Assembly (NCBI GenBank): GCA_966112615.1
Contig: CBHWDO010000011.1
Span: 1-64,000, forward strand
Source: Flavitalea sp966112615
GTDB lineage: Bacteria > Bacteroidota > Bacteroidia > Chitinophagales > Chitinophagaceae
Reading direction: 5' to 3'
Length of the DNA: 64,000 nucleotides
Shown here: in pieces, positions 25,717 to 34,661 of the stretch
How the letters are laid out: every line of letters begins with the position of its first letter
How positions within the stretch are numbered: position 1 is the first letter of the stretch
Position numbers and translations under genes: made by a program
The notes under the pieces: model-generated
Seen by the model: the letters and a program-made list of their open reading frames with translations, nothing else
Databases searched by the model: none
Told to the model about the DNA's origin: nothing

Positions 25717-25724
25717 TACCTTTG
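25717..25724 (+). promoter_or_regulatory. -7 box of ileS
   Basis: TACCTTTG matches TAnnTTTG exactly, 16 bases before the ATG at 25740. It rules out the longer in-frame start at 25722, which lies inside it. Confidence 0.6.
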
Positions 25725-25739
25725 CGACCTTTATATATT

Positions 25740-28700
25740 ATGTCGAACAGATACAAAGAGTTTGGTCAACTTAATCTTCCTGCCTTCGAGAAAGAGATCT
25801 TCGAAAAATGGAAATCAGAACAGGCATTCGAGAAAAGCGTAACCCTTCGCGAAGGCGCTGAACCATTCGTATTCTACGAAGGACCACCTTCCGCAAATGG
25901 TATGCCCGGAATTCACCACGTGATCTCCCGTACACTAAAAGATCTTGTTTGCAGGTATAAAACCATGCAGGGTTTCCAGGTAAAACGCAAGGGTGGATGG
26001 GATACGCACGGTCTTCCCGTAGAACTGGGTGTGGAAAAAATGCTTGGAATAACCAAAGAAGATATTGGCAAAAAGATCTCTGTTGCTGAATATAATGAGA
26101 CCTGCAGGAAGGAAGTTCTCAAATACAAGGATAAGTGGGATGAGATTACCCAGAAAATGGGTTACTGGGTTGATCTGAAAGATCCGTATATAACTTTTGA
26201 TAATAAATACATTGAAACACTTTGGTGGATCCTTTCTGAACTGTTTAAAAAAGACTTCCTCTACCAGAGTGTAAGCATTCAGCCATATTCTCCTGCAGCC
26301 GGTACAGGTTTGAGTTCTCATGAATTGAACCAGCCTGGGACATATAAAATGGTGAAGGATACTTCGGCGGTGGCCATGTTCAAAGCTTTGAAGAATGAGC
26401 AGTCAGCCTTCCTTTTTGAAAAATTGGAAAATGCAGCAGACGAATTGTTTTTCCTTGCCTGGACCACCACCCCATGGACGCTTCCTTCAAACCTTGGTCT
26501 GACAGTTGGCGCCAATATCAATTATGTAATTGTAAAAACCTTCAATCCATACACCCATCTTCCTGTAAATGTGATCCTTGCAAAGGATCTCATTGGAAAA
26601 TATTTCAAGCCTGAAGGGGAGAATGGTGATTTCGATGGATATAAAGAAGGCGATAAGCTACTTCCATGGAAGATCCTGGCTGAATTCAAAGGATCAACAA
26701 TTGAAGGTTGCCGCTATGAGCAATTGCTTCCTTATGAAGCGAATACAGCGGAGAAGGCCGGTGGTGATCCGTTTAGAGTATTAGTAGGCGACTTTGTAAC
26801 CACTGAAGATGGTACCGGAATCGTTCATACTGCTCCGGCATTTGGTGCGGATGACTATCGTGTTGGAAAGAAATATGGTATCGGAATTCTCACCTTGGTT
26901 GACCGCGAAGGAAAATTTGTTGATGGACTGGGTGAATTCAGTGGCCGTTTTGTCAAGAATTATAAGGATGATAAAGAATACGTGGATGTCAATGTTGATA
27001 TCAGCGTTAAGCTGAAAAAAGAGAACAGGGCATTCAAGGTTGAAAAATACGAACACAATTACCCTCATTGCTGGAGAACTGATAAGCCGATCCTGTATTA
27101 TCCGCTGGATGCCTGGTTCATTAGAACTACAGCAGTAAAAGATAGGATGGTTGAACTGAACAAGACCATCAACTGGAAGCCTAAGTCAACAGGCGATGGC
27201 CGTTTCGGTAACTGGCTTGAAAATATGGTAGACTGGAACCTGAGCCGTTCAAGGTATTGGGGAACGCCGCTTCCCATCTGGAAAACTGAGGATGGATCGG
27301 AGCAGGTATGTATTGGATCCATTGAAGAACTGAATGCCGGGATCCGTAAGGCCAATGAAGTGTTGGGAGGAGATGTGAACAAAACTTACCTGCACGAAGG
27401 GATCCTGGACCTGCACAAACCCTATGTGGATGAGATCATCCTTGTAAGTGAATCGGGTAAACCAATGAAGCGGGTTCCTGACCTGGTAGATGTTTGGTTT
27501 GATTCGGGGGCTATGCCTTATGCTCAGTGGCATTATCCGTTTGAAAATAAGGAAGTGTTTGAAAAGAATTTCCCTGCCAGCTTTATTGCTGAAGGGGTTG
27601 ACCAGACCAGGGGCTGGTTCTATACCCTGCACGCAATAGCAGTAATGCTGTTTGATAGTGTGGCTTACCAGACCTGCGTGGCTAATGGACTGGTGCTTGA
27701 TAAGAATGGAAATAAGATGAGTAAGCGCCTGGGTAATGTAGTGGATCCGTTTGAAACTATTGAAAAGTTTGGAGCTGATGCTACCCGCTGGTACCTCATC
27801 ACAAACGCTTCGCCATGGGATAGTTTGAAATTTGATATTGAAGGGATCCGGGAAGTTCAGCGTAAGTTCTTTGGCACCTTATATAATACCTACCAGTTCT
27901 TCGCCCTTTATGCCAATGTTGATGGCTTCCGGTTTGAAGAAGAGTATATCCCTGTAGAGAAGCGTCCTGAGATCGATCGATGGATCCTATCATCCCTTAA
28001 CTCCATGATCCGGACAGTTAACCAGTATATGGATGACTATGAGCCAACTCATGCGGGCAGGACTATTGAAGATTTCGTGGATGAGCATTTAAGTAACTGG
28101 TATGTAAGACTTTGCAGGAGAAGATTCTGGAAAGGTGATTATGAGTTTGACAAGATCTGTGCTTACCAGACATTATATGAATGCCTGGAAACAGTAGTTA
28201 AACTGATGGCTCCTATATCGCCATTCTTCAGTGATAACCTGTTCCGGAACCTGAATGCCGTGACTGGAAGGAATAAGGAAGAATCAGTTCACCATGCTTT
28301 ATTTCCGAAAGCTGATCCTGGAAAGATCGATCAATCGCTGGAGGAAAGAATGGGAATGGCCCAGGATATCAGTTCCCTGGTACTGTCGCTGAGAAAAAAG
28401 GTAAACATCAAGGTTCGTCAGCCTTTACAGAAAGTCCTGATCCCTGTATTCAGTGAAAGCATGAAGGAGCAGATCGAAAAGATCAGCGAGCTTGTGAAAT
28501 CAGAGGTGAATGTAAAGGAGATCGAGTTTTTGGGATCAGATAATTCCTTTATCAGTAAGAAGATCAAGCCGAATTTCAGTGTGCTGGGTAAGAAGATCGG
28601 TGGAAAGATGAAGCAGGTGAGTGCAAAACTGGCAGAATTTAGCCAGGAAGACATTGCAAAATTTGAAAAGGAAGGCAGTTTCTCTTTGTTAATTGATAGC

Positions 28701-29078
28701 GAACCCTTAATATTACAAATCAATGAGGTAGAAATTATCAGCGAAGATATTCCGGGATGGATGGTTGCGAATAAGGACATGTTGACGGTTGCACTCGACA
28801 TTACCGTAACCCCGGAATTGGAGCAGGAAGGTCATGCGAGAGAGCTGGTAAACAGGATTCAAAAGATCAGGAAGGATAACGGGTATGATCTGACTGACAG
28901 GATCAGTGTAAAGATCACCGGAACTGAAGATCTGAAATCATCCATTCTACACTTTGGAAATTATATTAGCGCCGAGATTTTGGCCGATGAACTTGAGCTG
29001 GTACCGGAAATTGCTGATGGCACTGAAATTGAGGTTAATGATATTCCCTTAAAAGTGTTAGTTACAAAAAAAGCCTAA
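25740..29078 (+). CDS. ileS: Isoleucyl-tRNA synthetase
   Basis: IleS charges tRNA(Ile) and edits valine. From the ATG at 25740 it has 1112 residues. The class I motifs are GIHH in PPSANGMPGIHHVISR near residue 60 and KMSKR in NGNKMSKRLGN near 660. The CP1 editing domain lies between (TTTPWTLPSNLGL, GTGIVHTAPAFGADDY). The length and the lack of a C-terminal four-cysteine zinc site suggest the longer type 2 enzyme. The H1-tailed DksA-like gene begins four bases after its stop and shares the transcript. Confidence 0.96.
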   Translation: MSNRYKEFGQLNLPAFEKEIFEKWKSEQAFEKSVTLREGAEPFVFYEGPPSANGMPGIHHVISRTLKDLVCRYKTMQGFQVKRKGGWDTHGLPVELGVEKMLGITKEDIGKKISVAEYNETCRKEVLKYKDKWDEITQKMGYWVDLKDPYITFDNKYIETLWWILSELFKKDFLYQSVSIQPYSPAAGTGLSSHELNQPGTYKMVKDTSAVAMFKALKNEQSAFLFEKLENAADELFFLAWTTTPWTLPSNLGLTVGANINYVIVKTFNPYTHLPVNVILAKDLIGKYFKPEGENGDFDGYKEGDKLLPWKILAEFKGSTIEGCRYEQLLPYEANTAEKAGGDPFRVLVGDFVTTEDGTGIVHTAPAFGADDYRVGKKYGIGILTLVDREGKFVDGLGEFSGRFVKNYKDDKEYVDVNVDISVKLKKENRAFKVEKYEHNYPHCWRTDKPILYYPLDAWFIRTTAVKDRMVELNKTINWKPKSTGDGRFGNWLENMVDWNLSRSRYWGTPLPIWKTEDGSEQVCIGSIEELNAGIRKANEVLGGDVNKTYLHEGILDLHKPYVDEIILVSESGKPMKRVPDLVDVWFDSGAMPYAQWHYPFENKEVFEKNFPASFIAEGVDQTRGWFYTLHAIAVMLFDSVAYQTCVANGLVLDKNGNKMSKRLGNVVDPFETIEKFGADATRWYLITNASPWDSLKFDIEGIREVQRKFFGTLYNTYQFFALYANVDGFRFEEEYIPVEKRPEIDRWILSSLNSMIRTVNQYMDDYEPTHAGRTIEDFVDEHLSNWYVRLCRRRFWKGDYEFDKICAYQTLYECLETVVKLMAPISPFFSDNLFRNLNAVTGRNKEESVHHALFPKADPGKIDQSLEERMGMAQDISSLVLSLRKKVNIKVRQPLQKVLIPVFSESMKEQIEKISELVKSEVNVKEIEFLGSDNSFISKKIKPNFSVLGKKIGGKMKQVSAKLAEFSQEDIAKFEKEGSFSLLIDSEPLILQINEVEIISEDIPGWMVANKDMLTVALDITVTPELEQEGHARELVNRIQKIRKDNGYDLTDRISVKITGTEDLKSSILHFGNYISAEILADELELVPEIADGTEIEVNDIPLKVLVTKKA

Positions 29079-29082
29079 CAGT

Positions 29083-30006
29083 ATGGCAACCAAGAAGAAA
29101 GCCGCTCCAAAAGCTGCAAAGAAATCTACCCCGGTAAAGAAAGCTGCTCCGGCAAAAAAAGCTGCTGTAAAAGCGGCGCCTGCGAAAGCTTCCAAAACAG
29201 CGAAACCGGCTGCTAAAGCTGCCGCTCCAAAAGCAACTGCTTCCAAAGCTGCTGCTGCGAAGCCCGCTCCGAAAGCTCCGGCAAAGAAAGCTGCTGCCCC
29301 GGTGAAGAAAGCGGCAAAGGTTGCTGAAAAAGTACCTGTATCCAAACCCGTTGCAAAACCAGTCGTTAAGGAGGCTGTAAAGCCAGAGGTTAAAAAAACT
29401 GTTCCTTCGAAAGAGCAGAAGCCTGTGGCTAAAAAAGAGGAAACCAAGGTAATGGCTGAAGTAAAACAGCCCGTTGCTGCACCTCCTCCGCCGCCACCTC
29501 CGGCGCCAAAGAAAGTGCAAGCTCCTCCCAAGCCTGTTGTAATACCAGAAATTAAAACTAAAACGGTTAAAAAGTACGAACCTGAATTTATCAAGTCAGT
29601 GCTTGATTCGCCAGAAACCACACAATCAGGACCAACCATGAGATACAGTGATGCAGAACTTCAGGAGTTCAGGGAACTTATCCAGAAGAAATTAGACCAG
29701 GCAAAGAAGGAATTGGCTTACCTACAGGGATTGATCACCCGTAAAGACGAAATGGGTGGTGATGAAACTGAGAACCGCTATATGACCATGGAAGATGGAA
29801 GTATGAGTATGGAAAGGGAACAACTGGCACAGATGGCCAGCCGTCAGATCAACTATATTGATCACCTGGAAAAAGCAATGATCAGGATCGAGAACAAAAC
29901 ATACGGTATCTGCCGTGTGACCGGAAAACTAATCGACAAAGCCCGATTGAGAGCCGTTCCGCATGCTACGTTGAGTATTGAGGCAAAGCAGACGATGAAT
30001 AAGTAG
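29083..30006 (+). CDS. Histone-H1-like tail fused to a DksA/TraR-type domain
   Basis: The first 115 or so of 307 residues are almost only K, A and P (repeated KKAAPAKKAA and KAAAPKA words), like histone H1-type tails. A proline run (PPPPPPP near 132) and a linker follow. From about residue 185 a DksA/TraR-like helical hairpin begins (SDAELQEFRELIQKKLDQAK), ending in YGICRVTGKLIDKARLRAVP. In DksA this segment is a four-cysteine zinc finger; only one cysteine remains. The tail probably binds DNA or RNA, while RNA-polymerase binding by the hairpin is inference. It is co-transcribed with ileS. Confidence 0.82.
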   Translation: MATKKKAAPKAAKKSTPVKKAAPAKKAAVKAAPAKASKTAKPAAKAAAPKATASKAAAAKPAPKAPAKKAAAPVKKAAKVAEKVPVSKPVAKPVVKEAVKPEVKKTVPSKEQKPVAKKEETKVMAEVKQPVAAPPPPPPPAPKKVQAPPKPVVIPEIKTKTVKKYEPEFIKSVLDSPETTQSGPTMRYSDAELQEFRELIQKKLDQAKKELAYLQGLITRKDEMGGDETENRYMTMEDGSMSMEREQLAQMASRQINYIDHLEKAMIRIENKTYGICRVTGKLIDKARLRAVPHATLSIEAKQTMNK

Positions 30007-30183
30007 TTGGGAGTTGGGAGTTGGGAGTTGGGAGTTGGGAAATCGAAAATCGGTAATCGAAAATCGGAAACGAATACAAAAAAGCCGCTGAAGTTTTACA
30101 CTCAGCGGCTTTTGTATTTTTTCGATTACCGATTTCCGATTTCCGTTTTGTCTTCTGATTACCGATTTCCGATTTCCGATTTT
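30004..30183. repeat. GTTGGGA and ATCGG repeats flanking a terminator
   Basis: Five GTTGGGA units start at the stop codon of the DksA-like gene and pass into AAATCGAAAATCGG words. After the hairpin, CGATTACCGATTTCC and GATTACCGATTTCC words form the complementary arm. It is the same composite as at 23774-23915. Confidence 0.85.
30073..30120. terminator. Bidirectional terminator after the DksA-like gene
   Basis: AAGCCGCTGA and TCAGCGGCTT form a perfect ten-base stem with loop AGTTTTACAC. AATACAAA and TTTGTATT extend it with a small bulge. T tracts follow in both directions. Confidence 0.85.
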
Positions 30184-30190
30184 GAAAAGG

Positions 30191-30221
30191 CGTTCTGCCC
30201 GCCCTTCGGGCGTTCAGCCCG
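30191..30221 (-). repeat. 31-base GGGCWGAAC element after the dipeptidyl peptidase stop
   Basis: Directly after the TAA, the minus strand has CGGGCTGAACG, then CCCGAAGGGC, then GGGCAGAACG. This 31-base element matches the one after the M28 peptidase (47372-47402) at 29 positions. Confidence 0.8.
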
Positions 30222-32354
30222 TTAGAACCCTCTTCTCGCAGGCGTTCCCCTCTGACCCCAAAACTGCTCAGGCATTGGCTTGCCGATCAGGTTCTGGTAA
30301 ATGAAACGATATGCTTCATTACGGTTGTGGATCTGCTTATTCTGGCTGTTGGCCCCAATTCCATGGCGCTCGTTTGGATATACCATGAACTCGAAGTGCT
30401 TGCCCAACTCCTGGAGCTTATCAATTAACTGAATACTGTTCTGCATGTGCACATTATCATCAGTTGTTCCATGAACTATGCGCAGCAACCCTTTATAACG
30501 GTCAGCATAAGCCATTACAGAAGTATTCTTATATCCTTCAGGGTTTTCACCCGGAGTGTCCATGAACCTTTCGGTGTAATGAGTATCATACAAATGCCAG
30601 TCTGTTACTGAAGCATTAGCAATTCCATGAGTGAAATAATCTGATCCATAGGTCAATGCCATGGCCGTCATATACCCTCCAAAGCTTCCACCTGTGATAG
30701 CAACTTTATTGGTGTCAACCCATTTCTGATCGCGCAGGTATTTCGCGCAAGCCATATAATCTTCAATTTCATACTTACCCAATTGCCTGTGGATATAGTT
30801 CAGTCCTTCTTTTCCAAAATGACCTGAACTCCTGTTGTCAAAAGCCACCTGGATCATGCCTTCCTGTGCCCACCACATGTTTGCACCAACCGGAGCTCTC
30901 CACCTGTCGTATACAGTTCCTGCATTCGGTCCGCCATAAATGCTTACCATCACCGGGTACTTCTTATTTGGATCGAAATTGATTGGATATGTGATCACCA
31001 CAGGGAGATCGAATTTCCCATCAAATGACTTTACTCTTGTCAGCTCTGTTTTTGGAATGGCATATTTATCAAAATCAGCACCTTTGCTGTTCCAGATCTC
31101 CCTGATCACTTTTCCTTTCATATCCGCAACTGCCATAGTGGTCGGTGTGCTTACATTTGAATAAGCAGTGATGAAATATTTAGCGTTCGGACTCAACATC
31201 ACCATATCGTGGGAATAATCTCCAAAGCTTAACCTTGTCAGGCCTTTCCCATCGAATCCAACTTTATAAAAGTCGAATCTTGCAGAGTTTTCTTTTCTTG
31301 AACGGAAATAGATCTGCTTTGCCTTTTCATCAACCTTTATAATACTGGTTCCCCAGAAATTGCCCTGGGTGATCTGGTTGAGCTGCTTTCCTGTAGCGTC
31401 ATGGAGGTAAAGATTATCCCATCCATCTTTATCACTCTTCAGGATAAAACCTTTATTTCCAGACAAAAATTCGATCCTGTTGGATTCATCAAGGTCTATC
31501 CAGGTCTTCTGTTTTTCAGTATAGATCTCTTTTTTTGAACCGGTCTTCCTGTCGATCGCAAAGATCTTCAGCTCATCCTGGCTCCTGGGCATCCAGGGAA
31601 TCCAGAGTTCTCCGGAAGGAGAATACATCGGCTGACCGAAATACTGGTCGTCCTTTTCATTAAAATCCGCCCATGTAATAGCAGAAGGATTATCCACGGT
31701 TACCATGCCGATCTTTACTTCAGGATTCTTATCACCTGGTTTTGGATAACGGGTATTCTCAAGGTATCCATGGGTGCTGTCCGCAACATAGATCGGGAAC
31801 ATCGGTACCTGTGTATCATCAAAACGCATAAAGCTGATGTTCCGGCTGTCGGGCGACCACCAGAATGCTTTGTACCTGCTGGCTCTTCCAAGAATTTCTT
31901 CAAAATAGATCCATGAAGCATATCCGTTCAGGATCAGGTCTGTCCCGTCATTGGTAACACGGCTTTCTTTTTTCGAAGCCAGTTCCATGATATAGAAATC
32001 GTTGTTTCGGGTGTAAGCAACATATTTTCCATCAGGAGATGCAGTAAGGTTCTTGACATCCTTCAATCCCAGGTCCTTTGCGGATGGAGTAGTACTGGCT
32101 GTTTTATTTGCTGTGTAAGGAACTGCTTTGCCTGTTTTAACTTCTACTGAATAGAGTTTGGCTCCGCCGGAATCCCTTCTCATTTCAAGATAATGCTCAT
32201 CGTCGGCCCAACCGGTAATAGATACCATTGGTTTGGTAATATTAGTGGGACTACCTTTAAAAGCCTGGTCGAAACTCAATTGTTTCAATTGAGCGCTGGC
32301 ATACATGGCAACCAGCACCAGTGATGCAGTGAATAAAAATTTCCGTCTTCTCAT
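30222..32354 (-). CDS. Dipeptidyl peptidase IV family serine peptidase (S9)
   Basis: This exported 710-residue peptidase removes X-Pro or X-Ala dipeptides from peptide N termini. A signal peptide (about 1-21, MYASAQ) is followed by an eight-bladed propeller (about 40-440), with the substrate-binding acidic pair in SWIYFEEILGRASRYKAF. An alpha/beta hydrolase domain (about 450-700) follows. The catalytic triad is visible as Ser in TGGSFGGYMTAM, Asp in HGTTDDNVHMQN and His in YPNERHGIG. It is monocistronic. Periplasmic location follows from the signal peptide. Confidence 0.92.
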   Translation of the reverse strand: MRRRKFLFTASLVLVAMYASAQLKQLSFDQAFKGSPTNITKPMVSITGWADDEHYLEMRRDSGGAKLYSVEVKTGKAVPYTANKTASTTPSAKDLGLKDVKNLTASPDGKYVAYTRNNDFYIMELASKKESRVTNDGTDLILNGYASWIYFEEILGRASRYKAFWWSPDSRNISFMRFDDTQVPMFPIYVADSTHGYLENTRYPKPGDKNPEVKIGMVTVDNPSAITWADFNEKDDQYFGQPMYSPSGELWIPWMPRSQDELKIFAIDRKTGSKKEIYTEKQKTWIDLDESNRIEFLSGNKGFILKSDKDGWDNLYLHDATGKQLNQITQGNFWGTSIIKVDEKAKQIYFRSRKENSARFDFYKVGFDGKGLTRLSFGDYSHDMVMLSPNAKYFITAYSNVSTPTTMAVADMKGKVIREIWNSKGADFDKYAIPKTELTRVKSFDGKFDLPVVITYPINFDPNKKYPVMVSIYGGPNAGTVYDRWRAPVGANMWWAQEGMIQVAFDNRSSGHFGKEGLNYIHRQLGKYEIEDYMACAKYLRDQKWVDTNKVAITGGSFGGYMTAMALTYGSDYFTHGIANASVTDWHLYDTHYTERFMDTPGENPEGYKNTSVMAYADRYKGLLRIVHGTTDDNVHMQNSIQLIDKLQELGKHFEFMVYPNERHGIGANSQNKQIHNRNEAYRFIYQNLIGKPMPEQFWGQRGTPARRGF

Positions 32355-32395
32355 GTTACGTTTTATTGAGGGACGGAAATTAGGTAATTTTCAAC

Positions 32396-34213
32396 TTACC
32401 TTACTTCCTGCATTTCAACGAGCTTGCGATAGAAGCCGTCCTGGTCGATCAATTCCTGGTGAGTTCCTCTTTCAACGATCCTTCCTTTTTGTAAAACAAT
32501 GATCTCATCGGCATGCCTGATGGTGCTGAGTCTGTGCGCAATCACAATACTGGTGCGGTTTTGCATCATTTTGTTGATAGCATCCTGGACCAGCTTTTCA
32601 CTTTCCGTATCGAGAGATGAAGTGGCTTCATCGAGTATAAGGATCGGAGGATTTTTTAACACGGCTCTTGCAATAGTTACGCGCTGGCGCTCGCCCCCAC
32701 TGAGTTTGGAACCACGGTCACCAATATTGGTATCATACTGCTCATCTTTATTTAAAACAAAGAGATGAGCATTGGCCACTTTAGCGGCCGATTCAATAGC
32801 TGCGGGTTGTGCATTATCCGTTCCGAGGGCAATATTGTTGGCAATGCTATCATTGAATAGGATCGGTTCCTGGGTTACAATTCCCATTTGTGAACGAAGC
32901 GAGTGCAGGCTATAATCCTTAATGTTCTTTCCATCGATCAGTAGTTCTCCGCCCGTTACATCATGAAACCTCGGGATCAGGTCGGCCAACGTTGATTTAC
33001 CGGCACCGGAAGAGCCTACCAATGCCACGGTCGTACCTTTTTTGATCTTTAGGTTGATATTATCCAGGATCGTCACATCATTATAAGCAAAGCTCACATT
33101 TTTGAATTCGATCGATTCTCTGAATTCTTTCAGTTCCAGCGGTTTTGCCGGTTCCTGGACTGTTACTGGGGCATTCAAAACCTCTTCAATTCTTTTAATG
33201 GCCGATGAACCTCGTTGAACATTATAAAATGCGGTCGACAATCCTTTTGCAGGGTTGATGATCTGGGTAAAGAAAACAATATAGGTTATGAAAGCATCAG
33301 GCTCCATCAGCTGCTGCTCGAGAACAAGCTGTCCTCCAAACCAGAGTACAGAAGCCATCACCACAACACCCAGGAACTCTGACATGGGCGATGCCAGGTC
33401 GCGGCGGAAGATCATTTTATTTCTTAGGTGATTCAGGGTATCGTTACTTTTGAAAAACTTCCCACGAACCATTTTTTCAGCATTAAATGCTTTGATCACC
33501 CTTAGCCCTGTAAGTGTTTCATCGAGAATGGACATCAGGATGCCCTGTTCTTCCTGCGCGGCCGTTGATTGTTTCTTCAGCGAGCGTGATATCCTTCCAA
33601 TTATAAATCCTGCGATCGGAAGCATGATGAAGATGAAAACAGTCAGGGTAGGACTCAACACGATCAACATCACCAGGATAATGATAATAGTGAGGGGTTC
33701 ACGGATCAGTGCTTCCAGGGTGCTGATCACGCTCCATTCAATTTCGTTGGAGTCGTTGCTCATTCGGCTGATGATATCTCCCTTTCGTTGTTCGGTGAAA
33801 TAGCCGATAGGTAATTCAAGGATCTTGGTGAACAGGTCGGCACGTAATCTTTGCAGTACGAGGTTCCGCATGGGGGCAAGTAACCGATAGGAAAGATAGA
33901 TGAAGAGATTCTTCATGAAAATCCCACAGATGATCAGAATACAAATGGCTCCCAGGGCGTATTGTGCGCCGTGCTGTGTGATCAGCTGGCTGATATAATA
34001 TTTTACGTAATTGAGGAAACCATTGGCCGAATAACTGAATTCCGGCTGGGTATCCATCAGTTTATCCATTCCGAAAAGCATTTTCAGAAATGGTGCGATT
34101 AATGCAAGTGATATCAATGAAAAAAGAACAGCCAGAAGGTTCGTCATGATGTACAGGGCGATCTTGCTTTTCTGGTCTTTAAGGTATCGAAGGACGATAA
34201 GGAATCTCTTCAT
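32396..34213 (-). CDS. ABC exporter, fused permease and ATPase (MsbA-like)
   Basis: From the ATG at 34213 this is a 605-residue half-transporter. Six TM helices (about 20-330) precede the ATPase domain with Walker A VGSSGAGKSTLADL, signature LSGGERQRVTIARAV, Walker B PILILDEATSSLD and the H-loop IAHRLSTI. It is closest in layout to MsbA-type lipid exporters, but the substrate cannot be read. The longer frame to 34261 crosses the promoter box at 34232-34239 and was not used. It diverges from rbfA. Confidence 0.9.
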   Translation of the reverse strand: MKRFLIVLRYLKDQKSKIALYIMTNLLAVLFSLISLALIAPFLKMLFGMDKLMDTQPEFSYSANGFLNYVKYYISQLITQHGAQYALGAICILIICGIFMKNLFIYLSYRLLAPMRNLVLQRLRADLFTKILELPIGYFTEQRKGDIISRMSNDSNEIEWSVISTLEALIREPLTIIIILVMLIVLSPTLTVFIFIMLPIAGFIIGRISRSLKKQSTAAQEEQGILMSILDETLTGLRVIKAFNAEKMVRGKFFKSNDTLNHLRNKMIFRRDLASPMSEFLGVVVMASVLWFGGQLVLEQQLMEPDAFITYIVFFTQIINPAKGLSTAFYNVQRGSSAIKRIEEVLNAPVTVQEPAKPLELKEFRESIEFKNVSFAYNDVTILDNINLKIKKGTTVALVGSSGAGKSTLADLIPRFHDVTGGELLIDGKNIKDYSLHSLRSQMGIVTQEPILFNDSIANNIALGTDNAQPAAIESAAKVANAHLFVLNKDEQYDTNIGDRGSKLSGGERQRVTIARAVLKNPPILILDEATSSLDTESEKLVQDAINKMMQNRTSIVIAHRLSTIRHADEIIVLQKGRIVERGTHQELIDQDGFYRKLVEMQEVR

Positions 34214-34231
34214 GAAGATGTAAATAGTCGG

Positions 34232-34239
34232 CAAAAGTA
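34232..34239 (-). promoter_or_regulatory. -7 box of the ABC exporter
   Basis: TACTTTTG on the minus strand matches TAnnTTTG exactly, 18 bases before the ATG at 34213. It decides the start codon. Confidence 0.55.
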
Positions 34240-34271
34240 AATTAACTACCTTTACTTTCAATAGGATCTAT

Positions 34272-34634
34272 ATGCAAGAAGGAAAAAGACAGAAACAGGT
34301 GGCAGGGTTACTGCAGGAAGAACTAAACCAGATCTTTCAGCGATTGGGACTTAATATTGTTGATGGTGGGATGGTTTCGATTTCATCTGTGAAAGTGACA
34401 CCTGATCTGCTGGAAGCGAGAATTTATCTATCCATATTCAAAGCTGCTGATAACAAAACGGCTGTTAAGAAAATAGAAGACAGGGCCTGGGAAATCAAAA
34501 AGGAGCTGACTGCAAGAGTTGGAAAACAGTTAAGAAGAATGCCTGAATTGAAATTTTTCCAGGATGATACATTGGACCAGGTCTTCAAAATGGAAGAATT
34601 ATTTAAGAAGATCAACGAGGATAAAGGAGAATAA
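34272..34634 (+). CDS. rbfA: 30S ribosome-binding factor A
   Basis: RbfA binds the immature 30S subunit and helps 16S rRNA 5' end processing. The 120-residue KH-fold protein shows the family opening RQKQVAGLLQEELNQIFQRL, the central SVKVTPDLLEARIYLSIF and the late RMPELKFFQDDTLDQVFKMEEL. It starts about 58 bases from the divergent ABC exporter gene and is followed 27 bases later by a LolC/E-like permease gene, probably in the same transcript. Confidence 0.95.
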   Translation: MQEGKRQKQVAGLLQEELNQIFQRLGLNIVDGGMVSISSVKVTPDLLEARIYLSIFKAADNKTAVKKIEDRAWEIKKELTARVGKQLRRMPELKFFQDDTLDQVFKMEELFKKINEDKGE

Positions 34635-34661
34635 CCTCACTACAACCAATACCATTAATTA

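Noticed and set aside
29058..29639. 193-codon minus-strand frame rich in G, A and F
   Set aside because: Mirror image of the K/A/P-rich H1-like tail; low-complexity shadow.
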